NCBI RefSeq assembly: GCF_949987535.1
Contig: NC_080080.1
Location: 58,502,668 to 58,566,667 of the forward strand
Source of the DNA: Balaenoptera acutorostrata
Taxonomy: Eukaryota > Chordata > Mammalia > Artiodactyla > Balaenopteridae
Reading direction: 5' to 3'
DNA: 64,000 nt
Below are positions 44,691-56,610 of the stretch, in pieces. The notes under the pieces are model-generated. The model saw only the letters and a list, made by a program, of their open reading frames with translations. It was not told where the DNA came from and did not search any database. Every line of letters begins with the position of its first letter. The first letter of the stretch is position 1. Position numbers and translations under genes: made by a program.

Positions 44691-45117
44691 AGTCTATTTC
44701 TGTTTTGTAAATAAGTTCATTGGTATCATTTTTTTAGATTCCATATATAGGTGGTAGCATATGATATTTGTCTTTGTCTGTCTTACTTCACTTAATATGA
44801 AAATCTCTATGTTGCTACAAATGGCATTAGATAGCATTAGAAAACAAACTTATGGTTACCAAAGGGCATAGCATGAGAGGGGGTGAACTGGGGAGAGATA
44901 AATTAGGAGCTTGGGATTAACAAATACACAGTACTGTATATAAAACAGATAAACAACAAGGACTTACTGTATAGCACAGGGAACTATACTCAATATCTTG
45001 TAATAACCTATAATGGAAAAGAGTCTGAAAAAGAATATATGTATGCTTTATATATATATATAATATATTAAAAAATATATATATATATAATTGAATCACT
45101 TTGCTGTACACCTGAAA
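44690..45117. mobile_element. Composite L1 3'-end fragments in opposite orientations
   Basis: 44720-44830 (AGATTCCATATATAGGTGGT, TTACTTCACTTAATATGAAA) is antisense L1. 44845-45117 (TATGGTTACCAAAGGGCATA, CAGGGAACTATACTCAATAT) is a sense L1 3' end with an AT microsatellite at 45045-45090. The order suggests one L1 inserted within another. Confidence 0.75.
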
Positions 45118-45127
45118 TATTGCTACA

Positions 45128-45804
45128 ATTTATGTCAAAGAGTGTTCTGCCTGTGTTTTCCTCTAGCAGTTTTATGGTGTCATGTCTTACATTTAGGTCT
45201 TTAATCCATTTTTAGTTTATTTTTGTGTATGGTGTTAGGGAGTGTTCTTATTTCATTCTTTTACATGTTGCTGTCCAGTTTTCCCAGCACCACTTATGGA
45301 AGAGACTGCCTTTTCTCCATTGTATATTCTTGCCTCCTTTGTCGCAGGTTAATTGACCACAAGTGCGTGAGTCTATTTCTGGGCTCTCTATTCTTTTCCA
45401 TTGATCGATGTGTCTGTTTTTGTGCCAGTGCCATACTATTTTGATTACTATAGCTTTATACTGAAGTCAGGGAGCATGATTCTTCCAGCTGTGTTCTTTC
45501 TGAAGATTGTTTTAGCTATTTGGAGTCTTTTGTGTTTTCATACAAATTTTAAAATTATCTGTTCTAGTTCAGTGAAAAATGCCATTGGTATTTTGATAGG
45601 GATTACATTGAATCTGTAGATTGCCTTGCGGAGTGCGGTCATTTTAACAATATTAATTCTTCCAATCCAAGAACATGGTATATTTTTCCATCTGTTTGTG
45701 TTGTCTTCAATTTCTTTCATCAGTGTCATACAGTTTTCTGAGTACAGGTCTTTTACCTCCTTAGGTAGGTTTATTCCTACATATTTTATTCTTTTTGATG
45801 TGTT
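45128..45804 (-). mobile_element. L1 ORF2 fragment
   Basis: The antisense DNA parallels the reverse transcriptase to C-terminal part of the intact ORF2 (compare about 7612-8285). One frame keeps [20 protein letters not shown] and [20 protein letters not shown]. It has many indels and stops elsewhere, so it is older than the intact L1. Confidence 0.88.
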
Positions 45805-45945
45805 CCATTATGGGTTTCTTGTCTGCCTCTCCCCCTAGACTGTATGTTCCATCAGGGCAGAGTCTATTTATGTTTTGTTCACTGTAATAGTGGGACTCTA
45901 AAAAAAAAAGCCAGGACGTAGTAGACTCTCAATAAATTGTTGTTG
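45805..45945 (+). repeat. L2 LINE 3' terminus, right half of a split copy
   Basis: CTCTCCCCCTAGACTGTATG, TTCCATCAGGGCAGAGTCTA and CTCAATAAATTGTTGTTGAA are a classic L2 3' end. It probably continues the piece at 44530-44690. Confidence 0.8.
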
Positions 45946-46170
45946 AATAATTGATTGATTGGTTGATTAATTGCATACATTGCTTTAAGAAGTCAAGGAA
46001 GGCTTCCCTGGAAGTGGACAGTTGAGTGTTGCAGGATAGGTAAGAGTTTGCCAGGCAGACAGAACAGAGGAAAAGCATTCCAGACAGAAGGAACAGCATG
46101 TGACGTGCCAGATTTCAAGGCAAGAAAATGGCTTGGGTGAGTAGGATTGTTTTGCTCTCTTTTGCATTAG

Positions 46171-46438
46171 GCGTGTTGGGGAGTCTGATTACAGTGATGG
46201 AGAAGAAGACTTTTACTACACTGAGATCAAGCTCAACACAGACTCGGTGGCAGACGGACTGAGCAGCCTGGCCCCGGTTTCGCCCTCCCAGTCCCTGGCT
46301 TCGCCTCCTACTTTCCCCATCCCAGATTCCAGCAGAACAGAAACTCCTTGTGCCAAAACTGAGACAAAATTGATGACACCCTTGAGCCGCTCCGCTCCCA
46401 CCACCCTCTACCTCGTGCACACCGACCACGCTTACCAG
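46171..46438 (+). CDS. ZNF704: ZNF704 coding exon: acidic and Ser/Thr/Pro-rich linker
   Basis: The acceptor is CTCTTTTGCATTAG and the donor is TACCAG|GTGACT. The first base completes the split Gly codon. The exon encodes [20 protein letters not shown], an acidic segment, and then a Ser/Pro-rich part with [20 protein letters not shown] and the conserved [20 protein letters not shown] ending in Q. No DNA-binding residues are present, and a regulatory or transactivation role is inferred only. It exits in phase 0. The short antisense frames over it are shadows. Confidence 0.96.
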
Positions 46439-46654
46439 GTGACTGGCAAGGGACCCTGAGAGTAATCACTTTACTCCTGACCAAAAGCAGTAGCATTCTG
46501 ACCTCTGAGTAAAGGATAACTCAGTGGGAAAACAGCATCCAAGAGAGCCCAGTAGCAGAGTTCGCTTTTTCTTTTTCTCCTTTTAAAGCCAGAATCTCAC
46601 ACGGATGAAACCCTGTAGGTCCTTGGACTTTGCAGTACTGATTGAAGATCCGAT

Positions 46655-46750
46655 CCCTGAGACGCTGTTATGAGAATTAAAATCCTTAATACTGTAAAAC
46701 TCTCAGAAGGGTGCCTGGCACGTGATATAAGTACCTGTTAAATAAAAAAT
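46655..46750 (+). repeat. MIR fragment
   Basis: ATGAGAATTAAAATCCTTAA, GGGTGCCTGGCACGTGATAT and the terminal TTAAATAAA resemble the MIR 3' half. Confidence 0.55.
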
Positions 46751-46871
46751 AAAATAAGTGAAAAGATGAGCCTTGAAAAGTGCTGGCACAATGCCACCCT
46801 CGTCCTGCACCCCAGTCTGGGACTTAGTGCCCTCCCTTCTGAACTGGTAACTAACTCTGTCAGACTGGAGC

Positions 46872-47035
46872 TGTGGTTGTCAGTGTTCCCCAAATCAACA
46901 GTGTCGGCATCACCTGGAAACTTGTTAGAAATGTACATTTCTTGGGTTTGCCCCAGACCTGTGGGACCAGAAGGAGGGGTGGGGCTGAGCAGTCTATGCT
47001 TAACAGACCCTCTAGGGGATTCTGCTTTACTCCAA
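46872..47035 (-). mobile_element. MER5A-like hAT relic
   Basis: GTGGTTGTCAGTGTTCCCCA at one end, GGCATCACCTGGAAACTTGT and AGAAATGTACATTTCTTGGG inside, and GGGATTCTGCTTTACTCCAA at the far side match the MER5A layout by memory. The termini are eroded. Confidence 0.65.
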
Positions 47036-47980
47036 AGTCTCACAAGACCTTAGAGACAAATCCTGCAAATACAGGACACGGCTAAAGCTCCTTTTCCCCC
47101 AGCAATTATTAACTCTTTTAAGTGTTGATTTAGTAAAGTTTCAATACACTCAAATTTTTTAAAAAATTTTCCCATAATTATCAACCACCTTATGTAACTT
47201 TTTAGAAGAAAAATCTCCTGTACATATTTGTAATTGTGTTCTCCCACCCTTGTTTTATAAACACTTGGCATAGAACTGAGTATATAACCGAATTCAATTA
47301 AATCAAAACATTAAATTGTTTTAATCATTCTTTTGTTAGGGATCTACTTTTTAGTCTATCCAGCTTTTTAATTATCATTAGTAAATCTACAGAGGATACT
47401 TCTGGGCCAGTAGCTTTATTTTTTCTTTGAATTTCCAGAAGAGTAATTATCGAGTCTTAGGATATAACATGAACAGCTGTGTATTGCCAAAATATTTTCC
47501 AGTGGTGCCAGTTAGAAAACCACTGTCACTAGCAACTGTATGTATAAAAGTAGAAAAACTAAAGCTGGAGAGGAAGAATTCAGCCATTTATTTAGTAGAC
47601 TTCAACTCAAGAGCAATGGAATAGAGCTAATTATTAAATTAGTTGATGCAATAACTTTCATTCCTGACTCTTCTTACGGCGGTCAAAAGAATTATTCATT
47701 CCTTTGTTCTTGTTTGTCAGTGTTGCATTTAGGTCCGAAATCGTGGGCTTGAACCAACTTAATTAAATTATTCTGCTTATCTATACAATGAGAGTTGGAA
47801 CACACACTAAGGGATCTAGACTTTCCTTCCCAAACCATTTATTCACAATATTGGGATATTTTCTGTTTACAGATATTATAAATGCTCAGCATAAAAATAT
47901 TAGAAACATAAGCAAAGAAAGAAAGTCCATCCTTAGTCCCAACAACAAGAAAGCCCCTTGGTTCATATTTTTGGTATGTC
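47036..47980. other. AT-rich intron, nothing recognised
   Basis: No exon candidate or named repeat is seen. Confidence 0.45.
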
Positions 47981-47984
47981 CTTC

Positions 47985-48370
47985 AAAAGTATTCTATGTG
48001 TGTATGTATACTCATTTTTTTAAGAAAATGGAATCTATTTTAGTACTGTTTTCACTATGCTTTGTTTTTTCCACTTAATATCTCATGAACATTTTCCCAC
48101 GCCAATGACTATTCTTCAACAACATCATTTTTAATGGCTCCATGGCCATATCATGATATATCTACCCTTTTCCCTATTATTGGACATGTGTTTCCAGTTT
48201 TGTTAAATATAATACATAGTTCTGCAATGAACATCCTTATATCCATTTCCTGAGAATAAATTCTAGAAGTGGAATAGCTAACATACAGAACACTAAGAAT
48301 TTTTATATGTATTGCCAAATTACCCTCCCAAAGTGTTGTAATTTACAACCTACCATCACTGCATAAAAAA
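47985..48370 (-). mobile_element. Ancient L1 3'-region fragment
   Basis: ATTTTTAATGGCTCCATGGC, TTCTGCAATGAACATCCTTA and AATTCTAGAAGTGGAATAGC follow the antisense L1 ORF2-end pattern. It is heavily diverged. Confidence 0.65.
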
Positions 48371-48680
48371 GTGACTTCCCAACTTGATAGTGAGGAATTG
48401 TATATCACAGATGTCCTAAAATAGGTATATGTATGTATAAGCAAATTTCTTTTCAGAAATCGGTAGTCAAAAACTTTCTCCTTTTATACCTTAGATTGCT
48501 TAGATATATAAAAAGTTTATCTCTAGCTACTCTTATTGACTGTGTTTAATTTCCTCCTATTATAATTTAGTCATTAATATAGCTGAGATTATTTCTGAGG
48601 CCCTACTTTGGAAATGACAGCTTAAGACTCTGGGGAGAAATGTTCTTTCATAACAACTTTCTCTGTTTTCTATTTGACAG

Positions 48681-48785
48681 GCCACGCCCCCTGTGAACAT
48701 TCCAGGATCGGCCAAGTTCACCCCCAATGGCAGCAGCTTCAGCATTTCTTGGCAGTCTCCTCCAGTTACCTTCACAGGCATTCCA
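48681..48785 (+). CDS. ZNF704: ZNF704 coding exon: conserved linker
   Basis: This 105-base, phase 0-0 exon lies between TTCTATTTGACAG and the donor CCA|GTAAGT. It encodes [20 protein letters not shown] followed by [15 protein letters not shown], which is almost identical to the family sequence as I remember it. The function of this linker is unknown. It is symmetric in phase, so skipping would keep the frame. Confidence 0.95.
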
Positions 48786-50370
48786 GTAAGTAGAAAAGCA
48801 AAAAGCCAGAAATCTGGTCAAAGCCAAACGTATATTTAGAGAACAAATTGTAGAAACATGCAAGAAAAAGACAAAAATTGGAATGCCAGAAGAATTCTTT
48901 TTTTTTTTTTGTAATGATATTTGTAAATTCAGCGAGGTGTCTCGTGGTTCAGACAGGCCCAACTTCTTTGTAAAAAGGTGTTTTGACTGGAATTTTAGAA
49001 ACTAAAAGACAGTTTCATCTGTTGATAAACAACTTGTTGGAAATATATCAAGATTTTTTGTGTGGGTGGTGTATTTGTATGTTTCCAAAAGGCTTTATAA
49101 AATTAATAGCTGAACTCAGACCCTGAATGTAAAAGAAAGAGACCCTATACATAAACGGCATTTATCATTATGAGTAACTTTATAAGATTTGACTTTGAAA
49201 TTATTGTTTGTGGGTATGTCATTTTGCAAGTTCAAATAGTAGAAATTGAAATCACTTTCTTTCTTCCAAAGCCTGAATAGTCCATGCTGATGGGTAATTT
49301 GCAAATAAATGAGTGCTGAAATATGCCATCGGGTTTAAGTAGTATATAAGAATTGATTTGACATAGTAAATGATTACTGTCTGAAAACTCAGCATGAATT
49401 TGCTTGATTCTTAACTATTCATTTAAAAAGATATTGGGTCTTTTATAGCTTATCACAGAATATCCATAGACCCCCATCCCGCTGATGCTCAAGGGGGTTT
49501 ATAACTCCTGATAAGGTTCAGGAAAGTGGCTTATGATAATAGACATTAACCTTATTTTCTCCTCTCCACCCCTCTCCCTAAGGACCTCACAAAAGCTTCT
49601 TATTGCAACCACTGGCAACTCCCAGAGGTTTCCAGCAAATACCAAGGCCTCCTGTGGAGCTGATAAAAATGAAAGTGGCTCAGTCAATTACGCTGTGCTC
49701 TGTCAATGAATATTTATTAAATTCCCTAGAGGAATAGTCAACAATAAAAAGCATCCTGCTGGCAGCAATTCGAGAATTTGTGGCTTCCAGAAAATACTCC
49801 TAGAATAGGATTTTTAAACAGGATCATGGATCTGGAGTAATTATGAAAGGTGCCTCCTTCACGAAGAGTGGGAACTGCTGGTTGTTCTCAAAAAGCAAGA
49901 ATACAATGAATGCCCTGTTAGTAAACATTTAAAAAGAATAGCTTAGACATGTAGGTATTAGTTTTGTTTCTGGCAGGAACAATGATCCCCTAAGGTGGGT
50001 GTCAGAGGTAAACAATCAGCCCGTTTGGCGACTTTTTTTTTCTTTTTTGGATAGACATAAAGAGACCCAGAGTGGCTCTCCACGTGACATTTGAGACAAC
50101 CCTTCTAAGCCAGCAAGGCAGCTGCAATCACAGAATGACAGAGACCTGCTATTCTGAATTCCATTCCTTCCCTTCTTTGATTTGAGCAGAATTTTCAAGG
50201 GCATCCCCCTAAAGCTCATCTGGTATAAAAACAAGTATAGTGTGTAGACAGAACAGCCCAGTTCAGACTTCCTTTCAAATTACCTCTATGACCAGCCCAA
50301 ATGGAATATTTCCCCCTTTCTTCTATTAATTAAATCATCTCCTTCTGAAGTATAGTGTGACATCACGCTG
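48786..50370. other. Intronic sequence, nothing recognised
   Basis: About 1.6 kb of AT-rich DNA has no exon candidate. A T-run lies at 48898-48910. No named repeat is seen. Confidence 0.45.
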
Positions 50371-50376
50371 TGTGGT

Positions 50377-50685
50377 TTTTTTTTTTTAATTGGGGTATAG
50401 TTGTTTTACAATGTTGTGTTAGTTTCTCCTGTACAGTGGAGTTCCCTGTGCTATACAGCAGGTTCTGATTAGTTATCTATTTTATACATATTAGTGTATA
50501 CATGTCAATCCGAATCTCCCAGTTCATCCCACCACCCCCTGCTTTCTCCCCTTGGTGTCCATACATTTGTTCTCTACATCTGTGTCTCTATTTCTGCCTT
50601 GCAAACTGGTTCATCTGTACCATTTTTCTAGATTCCACATATATGCGTTAATGTACGATATTTGTTTTTCTCTTTCTGACATTTC
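50377..50685 (-). mobile_element. L1 3' UTR fragment
   Basis: A T-run, then ATTGGGGTATAGTTGTTTTA, ATACATATTAGTGTATACAT and ATATTTGTTTTTCTCTTTCT match the 3' UTR of the intact L1 (6560-6800), with an extra older 3' portion. It is truncated before meaningful ORF2. Confidence 0.9.
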
Positions 50686-51925
50686 ACTAGTTCCATGTCC
50701 TCCAAAGTTCCTAAATGTCTTACACGGTAGGATACCAGCCAGGATCCCTCCTCCTGTTGGTTTTTCAACAGTGAAATTTTAAAACTCTTCTCTCTGTGGA
50801 CACTGTGGACAGAGTCCCTCATTTTGCTATCGATTGGTTACCAGGGACGTTCTGGACTAGAGCTTTGACAGAAAGTTCATAGAGTAACTGAGTTAACTAG
50901 GCATCCCACTAAAATCCTACGTGAGCTTCTAATTTATCCTGTCGCCAGAGAATTCCCAATCTATCTGGTTTTAGACTGTTTCAGCAGTCAAGCTTGCCAT
51001 TGCTATCTAAAAATAAAGGTGAGGGGATGGAGGGAGCTGCCATTTTCGAAGGCTTTTGTTTTATTCTAGAAAGAAGACAAGGAGGCTTACTACTAAAAAT
51101 GTTCTTCATGTTGCCCTACTCTCTATCAATGCTTTTTTTAAAAGAAAAAAAAAACCTGGCTGTTTGCTGTCCGCCCCCTTCTACAGGGGGCTGGATCTCA
51201 CAACTCCACACCGCCCAGGCATAGGACTGTCACATGTCCACTGGCTGGGTGCCAGCAACCGTCCCTGAATTCTCCAGGGGTGCTAGTCCCGCCTCTAGAA
51301 GACAGGGAACCAGGCTGACTCTGAGAACATGTGAATCCCCACCTCCTAAATTCGTGTAATAGGATTTTCAGACAGAAGCTCTAAAAGTTTTAAATGATAA
51401 GGTATTAGTGGTGGCTTCAACTTTATCCAAACTGAAGAACAGAGCAGTTGCCATTTTATTAAATCCTCATTAAAGAACACATTTCTTGTTGTACTCCAAA
51501 GCAAGTATTCTGAGGTTGTCAACCCCATTTAAGGTTTCCTTTTCTCCCATGTCTTTGAGACCTGGTATTGAAGAGGGCATGCTTTTGTATGCTTCCTAGA
51601 AAGTAGAAATAATCTCCTTCTGCGAAATCCCAAGGTTTGAAGAATTTTATTTATTCATTTGCCTACACTGGACTTCCTGAATTTGGGGCTTTAATAAGTT
51701 CCCTGGGTAAGACCTCTTCCCGGAGGTGTATAGCCCAGAAGGTTGATCTGCATATTCACGAAGGTAATGTTTCAGTCTTTTCTAGCCCAAGGCTATGGAC
51801 ATAGGGGTAGGGAGAAGACCATGGTTAATTACTGCTTTCTTTGACCTGTTTTTCCCCAATGACCCCTAATTATCTCCATTTCTTTCCCTGTCTTTTCATG
51901 GCAGAAAGCTGAGAGCTCTTGGCCC
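50686..51925. other. Intronic sequence, nothing recognised
   Basis: No exon candidate or named repeat is seen. An A-rich run lies at 51142-51153. Confidence 0.4.
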
Positions 51926-51927
51926 CT

Positions 51928-52310
51928 GTGTTAGTCTGCCATAATAGACTGTGTGGCTTAAACATCCCACATTTATTTTCTCACAAGTCTGGAGGCCAGA
52001 AGTCTCAGATCAGTGTGCTAGCTGATTCAGTTCCTGGTGAGGGCTCTCCTGCTACCTTGTCAGGAGCCAACTTTTTGATATATCCTCACATGGCCTTTTC
52101 TTTTTGGGGGTAGGGAGATAGAGAGCACTTTGGTGTCTCTTCCTCTAAGGACACTAATCCTATTGGATCAGGGTCCCACCTTTTGGACCTCATTTGTCTT
52201 TAATTACTTCCTTAGAGACCCCATCTCCAAATACAACCACACTGAGAATTAGGGCTTCAACATGTGAAGCGGGGTGGGAGGACACAAAATCCAGTCCGTA
52301 ATAGGCCCCA
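51928..52310 (-). mobile_element. Solo MaLR LTR (MLT1/MST type)
   Basis: Antisense LTR: TGTGTTAGTCTGCCATAATA at one end, TTATTTTCTCACAAGTCTGG, ACCTCATTTGTCTTTAATTA, AGACCCCATCTCCAAATACA, and GACACAAAATCCAGTCCGTA at the other end. No internal retroviral genes flank it, so it is a solo LTR of a very old element. Confidence 0.85.
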
Positions 52311-53195
52311 TGCAAGCAAATAGGAGCTAATCAACCTGCTATCCAAGGGCCATTCCAAGAGGCTTCAGGCCAGAATGACAGTCTCCAGAACTGAAATAGT
52401 AGTGCTTAATTGTTAGCTTTTTAGCTAGTTTCTTTTTTATTAAAACTTTGATGGAGGGTTCAGAATATTACGTTAGAAGAGATTAAAACCAAGAAAAGGG
52501 GATTTTTTCTTTTTTTTTCCCACTTGGGAGATAGAAAATCACAACAGAAGGACACAACATCTATATTACTGCTCTGGTGTGAAGCAAGCCCTGACTGGCA
52601 TTTACAAGCCGTGACCTCTAGCCAGTCACAGGACCCCTTTCAAGCAATGCTCTCGACTCAGCTCTATGACAACCACCTTGTATCATTGTATTGTTGAACA
52701 CAATGCCTGGCACTGGCTGACATTATGTTGTACTTCCTAGTGTTGTTATCTGTGACATGTCTCATTACTGTAAAACCGGGGGCAGAGAAAGTGGATTCTC
52801 CCTATCTGGGGTTGACTCATCTAACACAAATATACTCAACATATGGGAAAAATTAGCCACGATTTTTGCAGACTATAATTTAGAATTCTTTAAACTCTTC
52901 TGAGGTCACACCTAATCAGGAGACAAATTACAGGCATACAGCCCATTTTATTTATTTAGAAATAATACCATACAGTACTCTCTCTAAGTGTATTATATGC
53001 TTTATAAAACATGTCCCCAAATAGAACTTAAAAATGGTTAAGATGTAAAACAAATAACTCTGGAATGTGGAGGCCACTGGGAGAGAGAGCCAAATCATGT
53101 TTTCCAGGGCTTTATTCCAGGGCACACAGTACTGCCATCAGTTATGAGGCAGGATGGAAGAGAGAAAAAGCAGGGCTTTGACACCATTCAGAACC
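52311..53195. other. AT-rich intron, nothing recognised
   Basis: No exon candidate or repeat is identified. Confidence 0.45.
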
Positions 53196-53199
53196 GAGT

Positions 53200-53425
53200 T
53201 CCAAGGTCGGCTGGTGTCAGACAGCCCATATTCAAATCCCGGGTCCGCCATTTACTTTCTGCGTGGCCTCAGCAACTTCCTTAACTTCTGCATTTCCTCG
53301 TCTATAAAGTGGAAGTGATAACGATGCTTATCCTGGGCTCCTTATGAGGATTAAATTAGATAACACAGGGGAAGGCACTTAGTGTAACAAGCTCTTGGTA
53401 ATTACTGATACTACTTCTAACTCTG
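53200..53425 (+). repeat. MIR SINE
   Basis: Sense [83 protein letters not shown]. Confidence 0.9.
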
Positions 53426-53590
53426 GGATGCATGTAGGCCAGTTCCCTGCTCCAAGCCTAAATTGTCTTCCCTACAAAATGCAGATAGTGCTTATTTTGC
53501 AGGCTTTTTGGTGAAGATTAAAAGGGAGTATAAATAACCTAGTGGCCTTTCACATTTGCAAGCACTGAATAAATGTTGGCTTCCTATGTC
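53426..53590 (+). repeat. MIR-like fragment
   Basis: CTACAAAATGCAGATAGTGC, GGTGAAGATTAAAAGGGAGT and GCACTGAATAAATGTTGGCT follow the MIR 3' half, immediately after another MIR in the same orientation. Confidence 0.6.
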
Positions 53591-53969
53591 AGTCTCCCCT
53601 ACCCTCAGCCCCAGCTAACATAAGATGCCAAAACATGATTGTCTTGCTATTAAAAAATCTCCAGGAAAGCTCCCGATCAATAGCCGGAGGATATTGATCC
53701 TCCCACAGAACTAAGCCGCACGCTGGTGTGGGAAGAGGGTCCCGGCTTCCACTATGCTGCAGCCTGTAGAAACCCAGGTCTGTGTGGAACGGGAGGGGCT
53801 GCCGTCAGACACGGCTAGACACGGAACACGTGTGCCCTCAACTCCAGACTTAAGAAAGCCGTTAGCAGAAATAAAGAAGGTGGAGAAGGGTTCTTCCTGC
53901 AGTAGGTCCAAATCTGCCCCTCATTCCTCCCCTAAACCTATGAGGTCACCAGTTTTCTAATTTCTGTTA

Positions 53970-54785
53970 AGTGGCACCCCCATCCCTCCAGCCTCTCAGG
54001 CCAGGACCTAGGAGGCATCCTTGGCTCCTCTTGCTTCATCCTTGATTCATCGAAAGATTTGTCCTCTTATTTTCTGTCCTATATCCCATCTATCAGCAAG
54101 TCCCGGACTCTGCCGCTACAGGATACGAATCCAGCCCCTTCTCCCCACCACTGCCACACTCTCATCTAAATCACCAGTACGTTTTTCTCCTGAAACAGTG
54201 CAAAAGGCTCTTAAGTGGTCCTCGGGGCTCCTGTCCGGGCTCTTGCTAACCCATTCTCCGAGGAGCCAGAGCGATCTTTGTAAAGCATTAATCAGATGTC
54301 TCACTTTCTTAAAACGCTCCACTGGCTTCCCTTGCACTTAGAATCACCTTCAAATTCCTCATCACAGCTCCAAGGCATGACCTGAACCCACCACCTCCTG
54401 TCCTCCCGCCTTCCTCCTGCCTCCTACGCATTGTCTTCCGGCCCCACTGGGGCTCTGCACCTGGGAGGCCTTGGCCCTTGCCCCGCCCCTTTCCCCCAGA
54501 GTGCCCTGTAGATCAAAGGTAACCTCCCCAAGAAGCCTTCCCTCACCACCCTGAACAAATATGTCCTCTCCTTCCATCACGTTTGGCCTGGTAGCCTATT
54601 TTATTTTCTTCAGGCACTTATCACTAAAATGCCCTTACTTGTTCTGTATTTATTGTCTATCTCCCCACTAGAATGTACACTCCATGAGAGCAGAGACTTT
54701 ATCTTGTTCAGGGCTGTATCCCCACAATCTAGAACAGTGCCTGGGGCATAGTCAGTATTTAATAAATATTTGTTGAATAAAGAGC
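53970..54785 (+). repeat. L2 LINE 3' region (long copy)
   Basis: L2 phrases run in order: CTAGGAGGCATCCTTGGCTC, CATTAATCAGATGTCTCACT, AGGCACTTATCACTAAAATG, CTCCCCACTAGAATGTACAC, ATTTAATAAATATTTGTTGA. The ORFs within it (54021-54341 and antisense) are incidental. Confidence 0.9.
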
Positions 54786-55765
54786 ATCTTATAATCTCAT
54801 ATCACCCCACACAAAATTGACGTATGGCAATTCTGCAAAACTTAGAACCTTCCACATTATCCCCGGCTGATGGAAGCAGTGTCACTGTCGTGTCACCTAA
54901 ACATTTCCAGTTCTCTGACTGAATAAAGAGGTACTCTTGGGATTCTACAAGTTCTACAATAATTTTGAAAACAAAATTTTTTTTCATTGTCCTGAGCATT
55001 TAAAACAAGTCATATGAGCATATTCTAGATCATCTACAGTGGTAGTAAACTCTGAAGCGTTCACTCCCTCTACTGTGCTAATATGCATCCTGGTCCCGAT
55101 GGGATGGGGGATGGGAGTGAGAGGTGGGCATACTGCTTCTGGAAGAACCTACATATCCATCCACATCAAATGCAGACACTGAACTCCAAAGCTTTGGTTT
55201 TTAAAAAATTATGTATGTCACTCACCTCTGCTGGCCCTCAATCCACCTAACTTTAGCAAAAAGTAAAGACCAATGGTACAGAATAAATGAGACTCATGGC
55301 AATAATGGTTTAAAAGGCTGGGTTTTTTTCTTATGTGTTTAATTTTTTTTAAATTAATAACTAGGAAAATAACACTTATGTACATTCCTTTACATTGACA
55401 GAAAATATAAAATACTGGTCCCTGTACTAGAGAAAATCAATTCTATGGAATGTTTCCAAGACTGTTGGTTGGTACTGGTATTTCTGTGGTCATGTTGGCT
55501 TCTAAGTTATTAAGTTTATCAATTTATTAGATGTTTGCTCTTTTGTATATGGCAATATTGTATATTTACTTGAAACATCATTTATCTTTTGTTATAAAAT
55601 TAGTTTTGTGTAGCCTTTGAGAATCCCATTTGCTGGGAAGATATTTAGTGCTAGGTGAGCAGGTGATACAAAGAGAATAAGTGAGAAATGCAAGAGGAAT
55701 GGAGAACAAAGGGGACCCTTCCATCATTACGACTGAGAGGCGGGGCATAAGGGGGTTAAACACAT
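54786..55765. other. AT-rich intron, nothing recognised
   Basis: No exon candidate or named repeat is seen. Confidence 0.45.
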
Positions 55766-55767
55766 GC

Positions 55768-55970
55768 TCTGGCATCAGGGAGAGCTCAGTACAGCCCTGG
55801 CCATTGCAAGTTCCATGACCTGGGGCAAGTTATTTAACATCCCTGTGCTTGGTTTCCTCATCTATAAAATAGGAACAGTGAGTACTTATCACATGGGGTA
55901 GATGTGAAAGTAAAGCTGTTGTCAGTGACCCTGGCACATAGTGGATGCTCAGTAAGTACTACAAGGTTGA
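55768..55970 (+). repeat. MIR SINE
   Basis: Sense MIR: TGACCTGGGGCAAGTTATTT, TTGGTTTCCTCATCTATAAA, ACCCTGGCACATAGTGGATG, GCTCAGTAAGTACTACA. Confidence 0.88.
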
Positions 55971-56114
55971 CATTCGTTCTTGATTTGCTCAGGATCTTTG
56001 CTTCTTGCCTTTATCTCTGTTCAGACCCCAGAGTCTGCCATGTGGTCGTCTTATGCAAGAAGCCATTTATTTACTGGCTGTGAATGATCTAACTGAATAA
56101 ACAGAAGGCTGAGA

Positions 56115-56205
56115 TCCACATTGTGTGTTGCCACTGACTAGCTGTATAATCTCAGAGAACTCTCTTAACCTCTTTTCTTCTTTAAAAGAGAGATGGATGA
56201 AGCTT
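56115..56205 (+). repeat. MIR-like fragment
   Basis: TTGCCACTGACTAGCTGTAT, AATCTCAGAGAACTCTCTTA and ACCTCTTTTCTTC form a decayed MIR core. Confidence 0.5.
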
Positions 56206-56512
56206 GGGATAGGAATATGCTTTAAGGTTTAAAATATTATTCAAGTGAAAATGGGCAAATGGGAATGCAGAGGTGTTGTGAAGTCATGAAGATTTGTAAA
56301 GTATTCATTGTTGCTGGGTCTTTTCTGTTGGGGGATGCCTTTAAATTCTGCCATGAGCATCACCCCATCCATTTTAACATGTGGTCTCTGTGAAGGAAGC
56401 ACAGCCTCTCCGTGTCTGTTGGTTGGGTACCCCTGCCCACGTGGCAAAGGCTAACGAAATGCATGGTGAGGAGAGCCTGCCCCGTTAACTTTGTTTTCCG
56501 TGTGCTTACTAG

Positions 56513-56610
56513 GTGTCACCAACCCACAGTCACCCGGTGGGCACAGGAGAGCAGAGACAGCACACTCACACCGTCTTGTCCTCCCCACCCAGAGGGACGG
56601 TCAGCCTAAG
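56513..56610 (+). CDS. ZNF704: ZNF704 coding exon
   Basis: The acceptor is GTGTGCTTACTAG and the donor is CTAAG|GTATGA. The exon encodes [20 protein letters not shown] followed by [13 protein letters not shown], with the last codon split (AG/G). The Ser/Pro/His-rich linker precedes the C-clamp exon. Entry is phase 0 and exit is phase 2, consistent with its neighbours. Confidence 0.95.
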
